22,568 nt of DNA from JBGPHT01 sp041484525 (GTDB taxonomy: Bacteria; Acidobacteriota; Terriglobia; Bryobacterales; Bryobacteraceae), in contig JBGPHT010000124.1 of assembly GCA_041484525.1 (NCBI GenBank), forward strand, positions 1 to 22,568, in the 5' to 3' direction. The translations under genes and the position numbers were made by a program. Within the stretch, counting starts at the first letter, position 1. Each line of letters opens with the position of its first letter. Below, one piece after another: positions 8,369-15,810 of the stretch. A model generated the notes under the pieces. That model was not told the origin of the DNA. It saw nothing but the letters and a program-made list of their open reading frames with translations, and searched no databases.

Positions 8369-9631
8369 ATGGAAAACTTCGATCGTCGCGGCTTTCTCAA
8401 GATCGGCGCCATCCTGCCCTGGGGATTTCTTTCCTGGGCCGACGTGCTGCGCGCCGACGGCAAAAAGGACATTTCGGTCATCCACCTTTTCCTGCAAGGC
8501 GGCCTGAGCCAGATCGATTCCTTCGATCCCAAGCCAGATTGCGACCCCAAGTTCCGCAGCCCCTTCAAGACCATCCGCACGCGGATCCCGGAGCTGCAGG
8601 TTTCCGAGCATCTGCCTCTGACGGCGAAGCAGGCCGATAAATTCGTGACGATTCGCTCGGTGACGCACAAGAAATCGGCGCATGGCGAAGCGGTCACCTT
8701 GTTGTTAACGGGTCACGATGCACTACCGACCCTGCAGCCGCCCTCGATGGGCTCGGTGGTGTCGAAGGAACTGCATGCGCGGAACGAACTGCCGCCGTAC
8801 GTCTGGATTCCGCAATCGCCGGGAAACTCATCGCGCGGCGGCTTTCTGGGCGGGACTTACAATCCGTTCAATGCAGGCGAAGCCAATGTTCCGAAGTACA
8901 GCGTGCGCGATCTGGATCTGCCGATGGGCGTGGATTGGGCGCGCATGCAGGGGCGCTCATCCCTGCTGAACCTGGTGGACTCGAAGATCGAAAAGTGGGA
9001 CACCGGCAACACATTCGCGTCGATCGACTCGTATTACCAGACGGCGCTCGATCTGATGCGCTCTCCGCTCGCGAAGAAGGCTTTCGATATCGCGCAGGAG
9101 CCCGAAAAACTACGCGAGAAATACGGCCGCACTACCATGGGGCAGGGTTGTCTGCTGGCAAGGCGTCTGGTGGAAGCGGGCGTGCGTTTTGTGACGGTCA
9201 GCAAAGCCGGCCAGGCGTGGGACCACCACTCGAACATTTTCCCGCAGCTCGCGAACAGCTTCCTGCCGGAGTTCGATGCGGCATACGCCACCTTGCTCGA
9301 AGACCTGGCGGAGCGCGGCATGCTCGAATCGACGATGGTGCTGGTCACGGGCGAGTTTGGCCGGACGCCTGAGGTGAACGCGAACGGCGGTCGTGATCAC
9401 TGGCCGGGCTGCTTCTCGGTGACGGTGGCCGGCGGGGGCATCGAAGGCGGCCGCGTGATCGGGGCGTCGGACAAGGACGGGATGTTCATTAAGGACACGC
9501 CGGTACAGGTGCCGGACTTGATGGCGTCGATCTACAAGAAGCTGGGCATCGACTACACCAAGGAAAACGTCAGCAACATCGGCCGCCCGTTGAGAATCGT
9601 GCCCGATGGAAAGCCACTGGCGTTCCTGTAG
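8369..9631 (+). CDS. DUF1501 protein with a twin-arginine signal
   Basis: The product is 420 residues. The ATG at 8369 is chosen over the GTG at 8360 because it follows an AGGTG ribosome site at proper spacing and puts the Tat motif DRRGFLKIG at residues 5-13. Family hallmarks are HLFLQGGLSQIDSFDPKP near residues 39-56, the SAHGEAVTLLLTGHDA stretch near 103-117, and GGRDHWPGCFSVTVAGGG near 340-357. DUF1501 proteins belong to the alkaline phosphatase/sulfatase-like fold superfamily, are Tat-exported, and are almost always encoded next to a DUF1549/DUF1553 gene, as here. Their substrate is unknown. A folded, cofactor-containing hydrolase-like protein working beside the upstream haem-like protein is plausible but inferred. 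It is the last gene of the operon and converges with the TonB receptor gene. Confidence 0.9.
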   Translation: MENFDRRGFLKIGAILPWGFLSWADVLRADGKKDISVIHLFLQGGLSQIDSFDPKPDCDPKFRSPFKTIRTRIPELQVSEHLPLTAKQADKFVTIRSVTHKKSAHGEAVTLLLTGHDALPTLQPPSMGSVVSKELHARNELPPYVWIPQSPGNSSRGGFLGGTYNPFNAGEANVPKYSVRDLDLPMGVDWARMQGRSSLLNLVDSKIEKWDTGNTFASIDSYYQTALDLMRSPLAKKAFDIAQEPEKLREKYGRTTMGQGCLLARRLVEAGVRFVTVSKAGQAWDHHSNIFPQLANSFLPEFDAAYATLLEDLAERGMLESTMVLVTGEFGRTPEVNANGGRDHWPGCFSVTVAGGGIEGGRVIGASDKDGMFIKDTPVQVPDLMASIYKKLGIDYTKENVSNIGRPLRIVPDGKPLAFL

Positions 9632-9655
9632 TGGGATGCGGAAAGAGCTATTGGG

Positions 9656-9729
9656 GCCACAGATACACGCTGATGGACACGGATAAGACTATTTGTTGTT
9701 ATCTGTGTCCATCCGCGTCCATCAGTGGC
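9656..9729. repeat. 31-base-arm inverted repeat between convergent genes
   Basis: 9656-9686 pairs with 9699-9729 at 26 of 31 positions around a 12-base loop. The sequence has the sense ttatctgtgtccatccgcg, a string I remember from intergenic regions of many unrelated genomes, so it may be a dispersed repeat. It sits 24 bases after the DUF1501 stop and 21 bases from the receptor stop, and could act as a two-way terminator. There is no strong T-tract. Confidence 0.65.
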
Positions 9730-9750
9730 TAACTCGTCGTCGTTATCTTG

Positions 9751-12700
9751 TCAGAAAGCTATCCGCAGTCCCAGTTGCAGCGTTCGCGGATCGCGGGCGC
9801 TGGTGGCCTTTCCGAAAGTGCCGGGGCTCGACAGGCTGGTGCCCCAACTGGCAAGGTTCACGCGGTTCAGTATGTTGAAGAACTCGAAGCGCAACTGCAT
9901 CTGCGCACCTTCCGTCGTGAACCACGGGATCTTGGTGTTCTTGATTCCGCTGAAATCCACTTGCGCGAGTCCCGGGCCGCGGAAAGTATTTCGTCCCAGA
10001 TTGCCCTCGCGCAGGAACTGGCCGGTCACAGGATCTTTGGGCGGCGCGGGGAAGTCGGTAACTTTGAAAGTTCCATTGATGTAATCGGAACGGCTCCATC
10101 CGGGGAACGTTGTGGCGGGCGCATCCGGCACATCGAGGAACAGAGCGTCGTTGTTGTAATCAGCGTTGCCGGTGGTGACGGTTTGGGGCAGGCCTTTTTG
10201 CAGAATGGTGATGCCGCTGACCTCCCAGCCCTTGGTTATCCCGCGGACCAGGCGGTTGGAGGTAGCCGGCGCCGGAATCGACCAGACGTAGCTGAGAGCG
10301 AGTCTCTGCGGAACGTCCTGGCTTCCGAGACCGCGCTGTATCCGCAGATTCCAGGCGTCGTAAACGTCCCCGTATTGGCCGCCGGTGCCGGAACCGCCGC
10401 TCATGGAATCGATCCCCTTGCCGATCGTATAGGCGGCCTGGAACGACAGCCCGCGCTGCAGAATGTGCCGAACCACCAGGCTGCCGCCGTTATAGATGGA
10501 GTCGCCGGCGTTGTCCTGCCACTCGAGCGTGCTGAAGAAGGGGCTGATGCGCGCCACACCGCAGCCGGCGCAGCGGTTGCGATCGATGTGCGTGTATAAG
10601 TGGATTCCTCGCGACGCGCTGTAGTTGACCTCCACCACCCATTTCGGCGTGAAGGCGTACTGCACGCCGGTGAACCAGTTGATGGTGTACGGGAATGTCA
10701 CTTGCGCGCCGGCGACGGAAGCGCGAACGCCGATCGGTCCGCCCTTGGCATTCAATCCGGCTTGGGCTCCCGGCAGGGTGAATCCGAACGGCGCCGCCTG
10801 ACTCGTCCCGAGAACGAAGATCGGTTTGGCGAACGCGGTAGGATCGTCGGACCGGATCGAGCCTGCGGCGAAGTACGGCGGATTCAATTGTTCGCGATCG
10901 AATGTAGTCTTCGTGTAGAAGGTGTCATAGAAGATGCCGAACCCGCTCCGCACCGACATCTTGCCGGTGTTGGTGGGATCCCATGCGATGCCCAGACGCG
11001 GGGCGACGTTCAGGTATTTGATGTGCGGCATCAGACCCTGCACCGGACCGACCGACATATTCTTGATGCGCTCGGACATGGTGGAACCTTCGCCCATCGT
11101 GACGTTAGTCATCAGGCCGGCGAGGTCGGTGGGATTGCGATTGAATTCCTCGCGCAGGCCGAGGTTAATGGTGAGATTCTTGCGTACCTTCCAATCGTCC
11201 TGGGCGAAGAATCCGTAATAGGCCAGTCGGAAATCCCGCTCGTTGTTGATCTTGGTGCTCCCGGTGCGCGGATCGAAGTTGATATTCGATTCGCTGATGG
11301 GCTTGTCGGTCGCGAAATCGAACACGTTCAGAAAACTGAAGCCGGGCCGGTTCAGCGGGGCCGTAAACTGGAGCGGTTCCTGGTTGACGAAGTACGTCAT
11401 GCCGAACTTCAGAAAGTGTTTGCCATGGTTGACCGACAGCACATCCTGCCAGTTGATATCGCGGGTGATGTAGACACCCGGCGCCCAACCGTTACCGAAG
11501 CCGGTAATGCCGGTGATGCCGATCGACGGGACCTGGCAATTGGTGCACGGGCCGCCGTCCACATCGCGCACCAGCGAGGACGACATTTCGTTGATTATGG
11601 ACGCCGAGAAGATGTGGGTCTCGTTGACAGATACGTAAAGCGACGTGGAGGGGTCGCCCGCTGGGTTGTAGCCCTTGGTGGAAAATCCTGGGCGGACATT
11701 CTTGCCGTCATTCACATAGGACGTGCGGAAGATGTTGCCATAAACCCGGTCCTTGCCGCCGCGGAAATTCTCGTCGAAGCGCGCATTCCACTGCAGCCCG
11801 TTGTGGCCGTTCACGTCGGAGAAAACTCCGTTGCCGTACACGGGCATGCTGCACGGCATGCCGATCGAATTCGTGCCGGCGCATCCCGGGGTCAGGCTGG
11901 CTACGGTGAGAATGGTGCCCGGCTGGAACTGCGTAATCACCGATGGGAACTGGGTGACCAGTTTGGTCGATACGTTGTTCGGATAGTTCTGCTTGAGGAA
12001 GTTGACGTACTCCGGGGTCTCGACGGTGACGACGTTGGCAAAAGCCCTGCCGGAAAGCAGCTTGTCGACCGTGACAAAGAAAAATGCCTTGTCCTTCTTG
12101 ATGGCTCCGCCGAAGGAACCGCCGAAATCGTTGCGGCGATAAACCGGCGTCGCCCTGCCGAGCGTGGGATTCACAGTGCTTTGCAGAAACGTTCGCGCGG
12201 TGAGTACGTTGTTCCGGTGAAACTCGTACACGGTACCGTGCCAATCGTTGGTGCCGCTCTTGGTGACGGTTTGCGTGAGAATGCCGGCGTTCTTACCCCA
12301 CTGCGCCGAGTAATCGTTGGTGGATACGCGAACCTCTTCCACTGAATCCGGATTGGGCGTCAACTTTGCCATGCCGCCGTCCGCCATGTCGGCGACTGGA
12401 GCACCGTCGACGTAATAGCCGTTGGAATAGATGCGCATTCCATTGGCGGCCACGCTGGCGCCCTGGTTGACCGAGAAACTGTCGCTGCCGAGACCGAAGC
12501 CGGTGACTCCGGGGGCCAACTGCTGGACGTTGTAAATGTTGCGATAGTTCAGCGGAATGCTCTGGATATACTCGTTCGTGACCGTCGATGAAATCTTGGG
12601 ATTGCTGGTCTCGACGGGGATGACGTATTCGGTGACTGTGACCTGCTCGGTAATCGCGCCGACTTTCAGCGTGATGGGCACAGACTGAATGCGGCCGCTC

Positions 12701-13011
12701 TCGAGAATGATGTTCTCCTGCACGAGAGTCTGGAAACCGGTCTTGGTCGTCTGCAGCCGATACTTGCCGGGCGGAAGATCCGGGTAACGGAACAGCCCGG
12801 CGTCGTTGCTCCGGGCGGTTGCGGTGACACCGGTGTTGACATTCGTCAATCGCAGTTCCACATCGGGAACCGAAGAACCGGTTGGGTCCACGACAGTTCC
12901 CTGGACGGAACTGGTGTATTGGCCAAGAACTACGGATGGCAAGAGCGCCACAATCGCGAGAACGGCGAGAGCGCTTACACCGCGCGGCGTGCAACGAGGC
13001 AGCCAAGACAT
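9751..13011 (-). CDS. TonB-dependent receptor, Oar-like, with N-terminal carboxypeptidase-regulatory domain
   Basis: The product is 1,086 residues. The ATG at 13011 is preceded by a strong AGGAGG ribosome site 5 bases away. A Sec signal peptide ends near residue 30. Residues about 35-118 form a carboxypeptidase-regulatory/CnaB-like domain (SVQGTVVDPTGSSVPDVEL ... AGLFRYPDLPPGKY). A plug domain follows at about 135-240 (NPKISSTVTNEYIQSIPLNYR). The rest is a long beta-barrel ending in the classic outer-membrane signature LQLGLRIAF with a terminal Phe. These proteins sit in the outer membrane and take up large or scarce ligands using TonB/ExbBD. No TonB, ExbB or SusD partner is in the window, so no substrate can be named. 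It has its own sigma70-like promoter and a leader hairpin. It converges on the DUF1501 operon, so co-function with that operon is only a proximity argument. Confidence 0.93.
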   Translation of the reverse strand: MSWLPRCTPRGVSALAVLAIVALLPSVVLGQYTSSVQGTVVDPTGSSVPDVELRLTNVNTGVTATARSNDAGLFRYPDLPPGKYRLQTTKTGFQTLVQENIILESGRIQSVPITLKVGAITEQVTVTEYVIPVETSNPKISSTVTNEYIQSIPLNYRNIYNVQQLAPGVTGFGLGSDSFSVNQGASVAANGMRIYSNGYYVDGAPVADMADGGMAKLTPNPDSVEEVRVSTNDYSAQWGKNAGILTQTVTKSGTNDWHGTVYEFHRNNVLTARTFLQSTVNPTLGRATPVYRRNDFGGSFGGAIKKDKAFFFVTVDKLLSGRAFANVVTVETPEYVNFLKQNYPNNVSTKLVTQFPSVITQFQPGTILTVASLTPGCAGTNSIGMPCSMPVYGNGVFSDVNGHNGLQWNARFDENFRGGKDRVYGNIFRTSYVNDGKNVRPGFSTKGYNPAGDPSTSLYVSVNETHIFSASIINEMSSSLVRDVDGGPCTNCQVPSIGITGITGFGNGWAPGVYITRDINWQDVLSVNHGKHFLKFGMTYFVNQEPLQFTAPLNRPGFSFLNVFDFATDKPISESNINFDPRTGSTKINNERDFRLAYYGFFAQDDWKVRKNLTINLGLREEFNRNPTDLAGLMTNVTMGEGSTMSERIKNMSVGPVQGLMPHIKYLNVAPRLGIAWDPTNTGKMSVRSGFGIFYDTFYTKTTFDREQLNPPYFAAGSIRSDDPTAFAKPIFVLGTSQAAPFGFTLPGAQAGLNAKGGPIGVRASVAGAQVTFPYTINWFTGVQYAFTPKWVVEVNYSASRGIHLYTHIDRNRCAGCGVARISPFFSTLEWQDNAGDSIYNGGSLVVRHILQRGLSFQAAYTIGKGIDSMSGGSGTGGQYGDVYDAWNLRIQRGLGSQDVPQRLALSYVWSIPAPATSNRLVRGITKGWEVSGITILQKGLPQTVTTGNADYNNDALFLDVPDAPATTFPGWSRSDYINGTFKVTDFPAPPKDPVTGQFLREGNLGRNTFRGPGLAQVDFSGIKNTKIPWFTTEGAQMQLRFEFFNILNRVNLASWGTSLSSPGTFGKATSARDPRTLQLGLRIAF

Positions 13012-13034
13012 GATCCCCTCCTCATTCAGAACAT

Positions 13035-13052
13035 TTCAGGGCAAACCCTGAA
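13035..13052 (-). promoter_or_regulatory. Perfect stem-loop in the TonB-receptor leader
   Basis: TTCAGGG (13035-13041) and CCCTGAA (13046-13052) form a perfect 7-base stem with a 4-base loop. It lies about 24 bases before the receptor start codon and downstream of the predicted transcription start, so it would be in the leader RNA just above the AGGAGG site. It could be an RNA control element, a 5'-stabilising hairpin or a DNA operator. Confidence 0.5.
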
Positions 13053-13073
13053 CAGAACGCAAGATTTAGGTCG

Positions 13074-13102
13074 AAGATACTCCGATCCGGGAGCCGTGTC
13101 AA
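13074..13102 (-). promoter_or_regulatory. Sigma70-type promoter of the TonB receptor gene
   Basis: Read on the minus strand, a perfect -35 TTGACA (13102-13097) is followed after exactly 17 bases by a -10 TATCTT (13079-13074). The transcription start would be near 13067, giving a leader of about 55 bases. The 8-base inverted repeat agatttag (13062-13069) / ctaaatct (13113-13120) brackets this promoter. Confidence 0.7.
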
Positions 13103-13185
13103 GAGGGTAAGTCTAAATCTAGAGAACGCCCTCTCGTCCGAAGAGTGAATCCGCTTGCAGGGTGGCGTTATCATACTGAACGGCC

Positions 13186-14934
13186 ATGACACGCAGGGAA
13201 CTTCTCACACTAGCAGGAGCGCCAGCGATTCTACGCGGCCAGATGGCGACCCGGGGAGTGCAGGCGACGCGGCGCGACAAGCCATCCGGCCTGCCCTTTG
13301 CGCGGTTCACAGACATCGCGGCCGCCGCAGGGCTCAGAGCGCCGGTGATTTATGGCGACGCCGACCGGAACGAATACATCATCGAAGCGATCGGCTGCGG
13401 AGTTGCGTTCCTCGACTACGACAACGATGGCTGGCTGGATGTTTTCTTGCTCGGCGGCACTCGATTGTCGGGGGCGCCGGCGGGAGCGACGAATCGTCTG
13501 TATAAGAACAATCGGGATGGAACATTTACAGATGTTACTGAGAAAGCGGGGCTGGTAAAGACCGGCTGGGCTTACGGGGTGACGGTTGGAGATTACAACA
13601 ACGACGGATTCGAAGACCTGTTCATCACCTACTTCGGACAGAACGTGCTTTACCGCAACAACGGCGACGGCACGTTCACGAACGTGACACGGCAAGCCGG
13701 CCTGCTGCAGGAGCGCACTCGATTCGGGACCGGCTGTACGTTCGTCGACTACGATCGCGACGGCCACCTGGACCTGTTCGTCTCCAACTACGTGGAGTTT
13801 GATTTCCAGAAGGTCCCGGCAGCGAGCAAGCAGACGGAGTGCAATTACCAGGGCGTGCCGATCAACTGCGGGCCAAGAGGACTGCCGCGCGAGAAGTGCA
13901 TTCTTTACCATAACAATGGCGATGGGACGTTCACTGATGTTTCGGAGCGCTCGGGCATCGCCGCAGCCGAGGCCAGCTACGGCTTGACGGCAGTGGCGGC
14001 GGATTTCAACAACGACGGATGGCCCGACATCTACGTGGCCTGCGACTCGACACCGAGCCTGCTCTTTCAAAACAACGGCAACGGCACTTTCAGCGAAGTG
14101 GGTCTGAAGGAGGGAGTCGCGCTGAACGACGATGGACAAGAGCAGGCCGGCATGGGGCTGGGGATCGGCGACTTCAATCTCGACGGCAACCTCGATGTAC
14201 TGAAGACGCATTTCTCGGGCGACACTCCGGCTCTGTACCTGAATCGCGGCAAGACGGGTTTCCAGGATGCCACGCTGCGGTCGGGCCTGGGCGTGGAAAC
14301 GCGCTTCGTCAGTTGGGGCGCGGCCATCGTCGATCTCGACAACGACGGATATCCCGATCTCTTCTGGGTGACGGGCAGCGTCTACCCCGAGGTCGAAAAG
14401 AAGCTGCCGCAGTATCCCCACCGGACGCCGCGGGTATTGTTTCGCAACCTGGGGAACGGTAGGTTCGAGCAGCTCGAGAACGAGGCGGGAGCGGCGATCA
14501 TGGCGGCCCATTGCAGCCGCGGCCTGGCGATCGGCGACTTCGATAACGATGGCGACATGGACATCCTGATCGTCAATCTGAATGAGCCTCCGTCGCTGCT
14601 GAGAAACGACACGAACCGGGACAACCACTGGCTCAAGATCAAGCTGGTGGGGGTCAAGTCCAACCGGAGTGCGATCGGCGCCAGGGTGATCGCGCGGTAC
14701 GGGGGCAAGATGCAGGGTCAGGAGGTGCTGGCGCAATCCGGTTTTTTGTCGGCGGACGACAAGCGTCTGCACTTCGGCTTGGGCAAAACGCGGTCGGCGG
14801 ATCTGGAGATTCGATGGCCCAGCGGAGCGCAGGAGCGAATTCCCGGCGTGGCTTGCGATCAGCTCGTGACCGTGAAAGAGGGCTCGGGGATTGTGGACCG
14901 GCAGAGATTCGGCGCACCGGCTGCAAAGGGATGA
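13186..14934 (+). CDS. FG-GAP/VCBS repeat protein with C-terminal ASPIC/UnbV domain (CRTAC1-like)
   Basis: The product is 582 residues. The N-terminus MTRRELLTLAGAPAILRGQ is a short twin-arginine-type signal (RRELL). Seven FG-GAP/VCBS blades are marked by calcium-binding Dx[DN]xDG loops: DYDNDG at 77, DYNNDG at 136, DYDRDG at 188, DFNNDG at 273, DFNLDG at 329, DLDNDG at 383 and DFDNDG at 451. Together they predict a seven-bladed beta-propeller. The ASPIC/UnbV module at about 495-563 contains SAIGARV, GFLSADDKRLHFGLG and EIRWPSG. Four cysteines (219, 228, 238 and a nearby 184) cluster around one extended loop. CRTAC1-like proteins are extracellular and are presumed to bind calcium and partner proteins. 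The bacterial role is unknown. It is divergent from the receptor gene and followed 48 bases later by the TIGR03435 gene, perhaps one transcript. Confidence 0.9.
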   Translation: MTRRELLTLAGAPAILRGQMATRGVQATRRDKPSGLPFARFTDIAAAAGLRAPVIYGDADRNEYIIEAIGCGVAFLDYDNDGWLDVFLLGGTRLSGAPAGATNRLYKNNRDGTFTDVTEKAGLVKTGWAYGVTVGDYNNDGFEDLFITYFGQNVLYRNNGDGTFTNVTRQAGLLQERTRFGTGCTFVDYDRDGHLDLFVSNYVEFDFQKVPAASKQTECNYQGVPINCGPRGLPREKCILYHNNGDGTFTDVSERSGIAAAEASYGLTAVAADFNNDGWPDIYVACDSTPSLLFQNNGNGTFSEVGLKEGVALNDDGQEQAGMGLGIGDFNLDGNLDVLKTHFSGDTPALYLNRGKTGFQDATLRSGLGVETRFVSWGAAIVDLDNDGYPDLFWVTGSVYPEVEKKLPQYPHRTPRVLFRNLGNGRFEQLENEAGAAIMAAHCSRGLAIGDFDNDGDMDILIVNLNEPPSLLRNDTNRDNHWLKIKLVGVKSNRSAIGARVIARYGGKMQGQEVLAQSGFLSADDKRLHFGLGKTRSADLEIRWPSGAQERIPGVACDQLVTVKEGSGIVDRQRFGAPAAKG

Positions 14935-14982
14935 GGGCGCGGTCTGCTGCTGCGCCTGATATGGTAAACGTGGGAGCGAGCA

Positions 14983-15789
14983 ATGGCGAATCAGAAGATC
15001 GTCACGGCGCCGGCGGTTGCGATGTTAATCGTGTGTATGGCAGGCGTAGCATTCGGCCAATCCGCGGCACTCCCGCCGGTATTCGAGGTGGCATCGATCA
15101 AGCCGGCACCGCCTCAGGCTCCCGGTAGAGTGAGCACCAGAATGAGCTCCGATCCCGCAAGATTAAACTACACCAACGTTTCCATTAGCGACGTGATCGG
15201 GCAGGCGTATCGCGTACAGCATCATCAGATCGCGGGGCCGGCGTGGCTCGATACGGAGCGGTTCAACATTGTCGCGAAGATTCCGGCTGGCGTGGCGAGT
15301 GACCAGATTCCGCAGATGTTTCAGGCGCTCCTGGCTGACCGCTTCAAACTGAAATTACACAAGGAAAAGAAAGAACTGCCCGTGTATGCGCTGGTCGCTG
15401 GGAAGAACGGACCAAAACTTCAGAAGGCGGAGTCTTCGAGCGGTCTGGACGGTGGTATTAGTCGTGTGAAAGGTCACGTGAGCGGCAAAGTTTCCATGGC
15501 ACGGTTTGCCGAGTACCTGTCGCTCCGGCTCGGGCACGCTGTGCTGGATCAAACAGAATTGGACGGAGCATACACGGTCGCACTGGACTGGGTGCCGGAT
15601 TCGACCGAAGAACCGGGGGCCGCGGCAAGCAGTCAGCCCGGAACGCCGGACGGCGGTGCCGTTGGCGCGACCGGCCCCTCTCTCTTCACGGCATTGCAGG
15701 AACAGCTTGGACTCAAATTGGTAGCGACGAAAGGTCCGATGGAGGTCCTCGTCATCGACCGCGTGGAAAAAGTCCCGACTGAGAATTGA
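14983..15789 (+). CDS. TIGR03435 family protein (soil acidobacterial paralogous family)
   Basis: The product is 268 residues. The ATG at 14983 is preceded by GGGAG at good spacing. A signal peptide (AMLIVCMAGVAFGQS) precedes the family markers: FEVASIKPA, GPAWLDTERFNIVAKIP, MFQALLADRFKLKLHKEKK, LPVYALV, VSMARFAEYLSLRLG, VLDQTELDGAYTVALDW and a final LFTALQEQLGLKLVATKGP. This family is greatly expanded in Solibacter-like Acidobacteria and has no established biochemical role. It is predicted to be periplasmic or secreted. A short low-complexity Gly/Ala/Pro stretch lies before the last module. It may be co-transcribed with the FG-GAP gene and converges on the TPR gene, with only 21 bases between stops. 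Confidence 0.9.
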   Translation: MANQKIVTAPAVAMLIVCMAGVAFGQSAALPPVFEVASIKPAPPQAPGRVSTRMSSDPARLNYTNVSISDVIGQAYRVQHHQIAGPAWLDTERFNIVAKIPAGVASDQIPQMFQALLADRFKLKLHKEKKELPVYALVAGKNGPKLQKAESSSGLDGGISRVKGHVSGKVSMARFAEYLSLRLGHAVLDQTELDGAYTVALDWVPDSTEEPGAAASSQPGTPDGGAVGATGPSLFTALQEQLGLKLVATKGPMEVLVIDRVEKVPTEN

Positions 15790-15810
15790 TCTCGGATATG
15801 GAAACGTAGC

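Noticed and set aside
9748..12345. Two long open frames antisense to the TonB receptor (283 and 581 residues)
   Set aside because: They are Arg/Val/Asp-rich shadow frames typical of GC-rich DNA, with no recognisable domain, and they lie fully inside a well-supported receptor gene.
13155..13177. Promoter for the FG-GAP gene (TTGCAG with CATACT or TATCAT)
   Set aside because: The spacing of about 8 to 11 bases is too short for a sigma70 promoter, so it was not annotated.
13231..14772. 513-residue frame antisense to the FG-GAP gene
   Set aside because: It is a low-complexity Val/Arg/Asp-rich frame mirroring the codon bias of the FG-GAP repeats, with no known motif.
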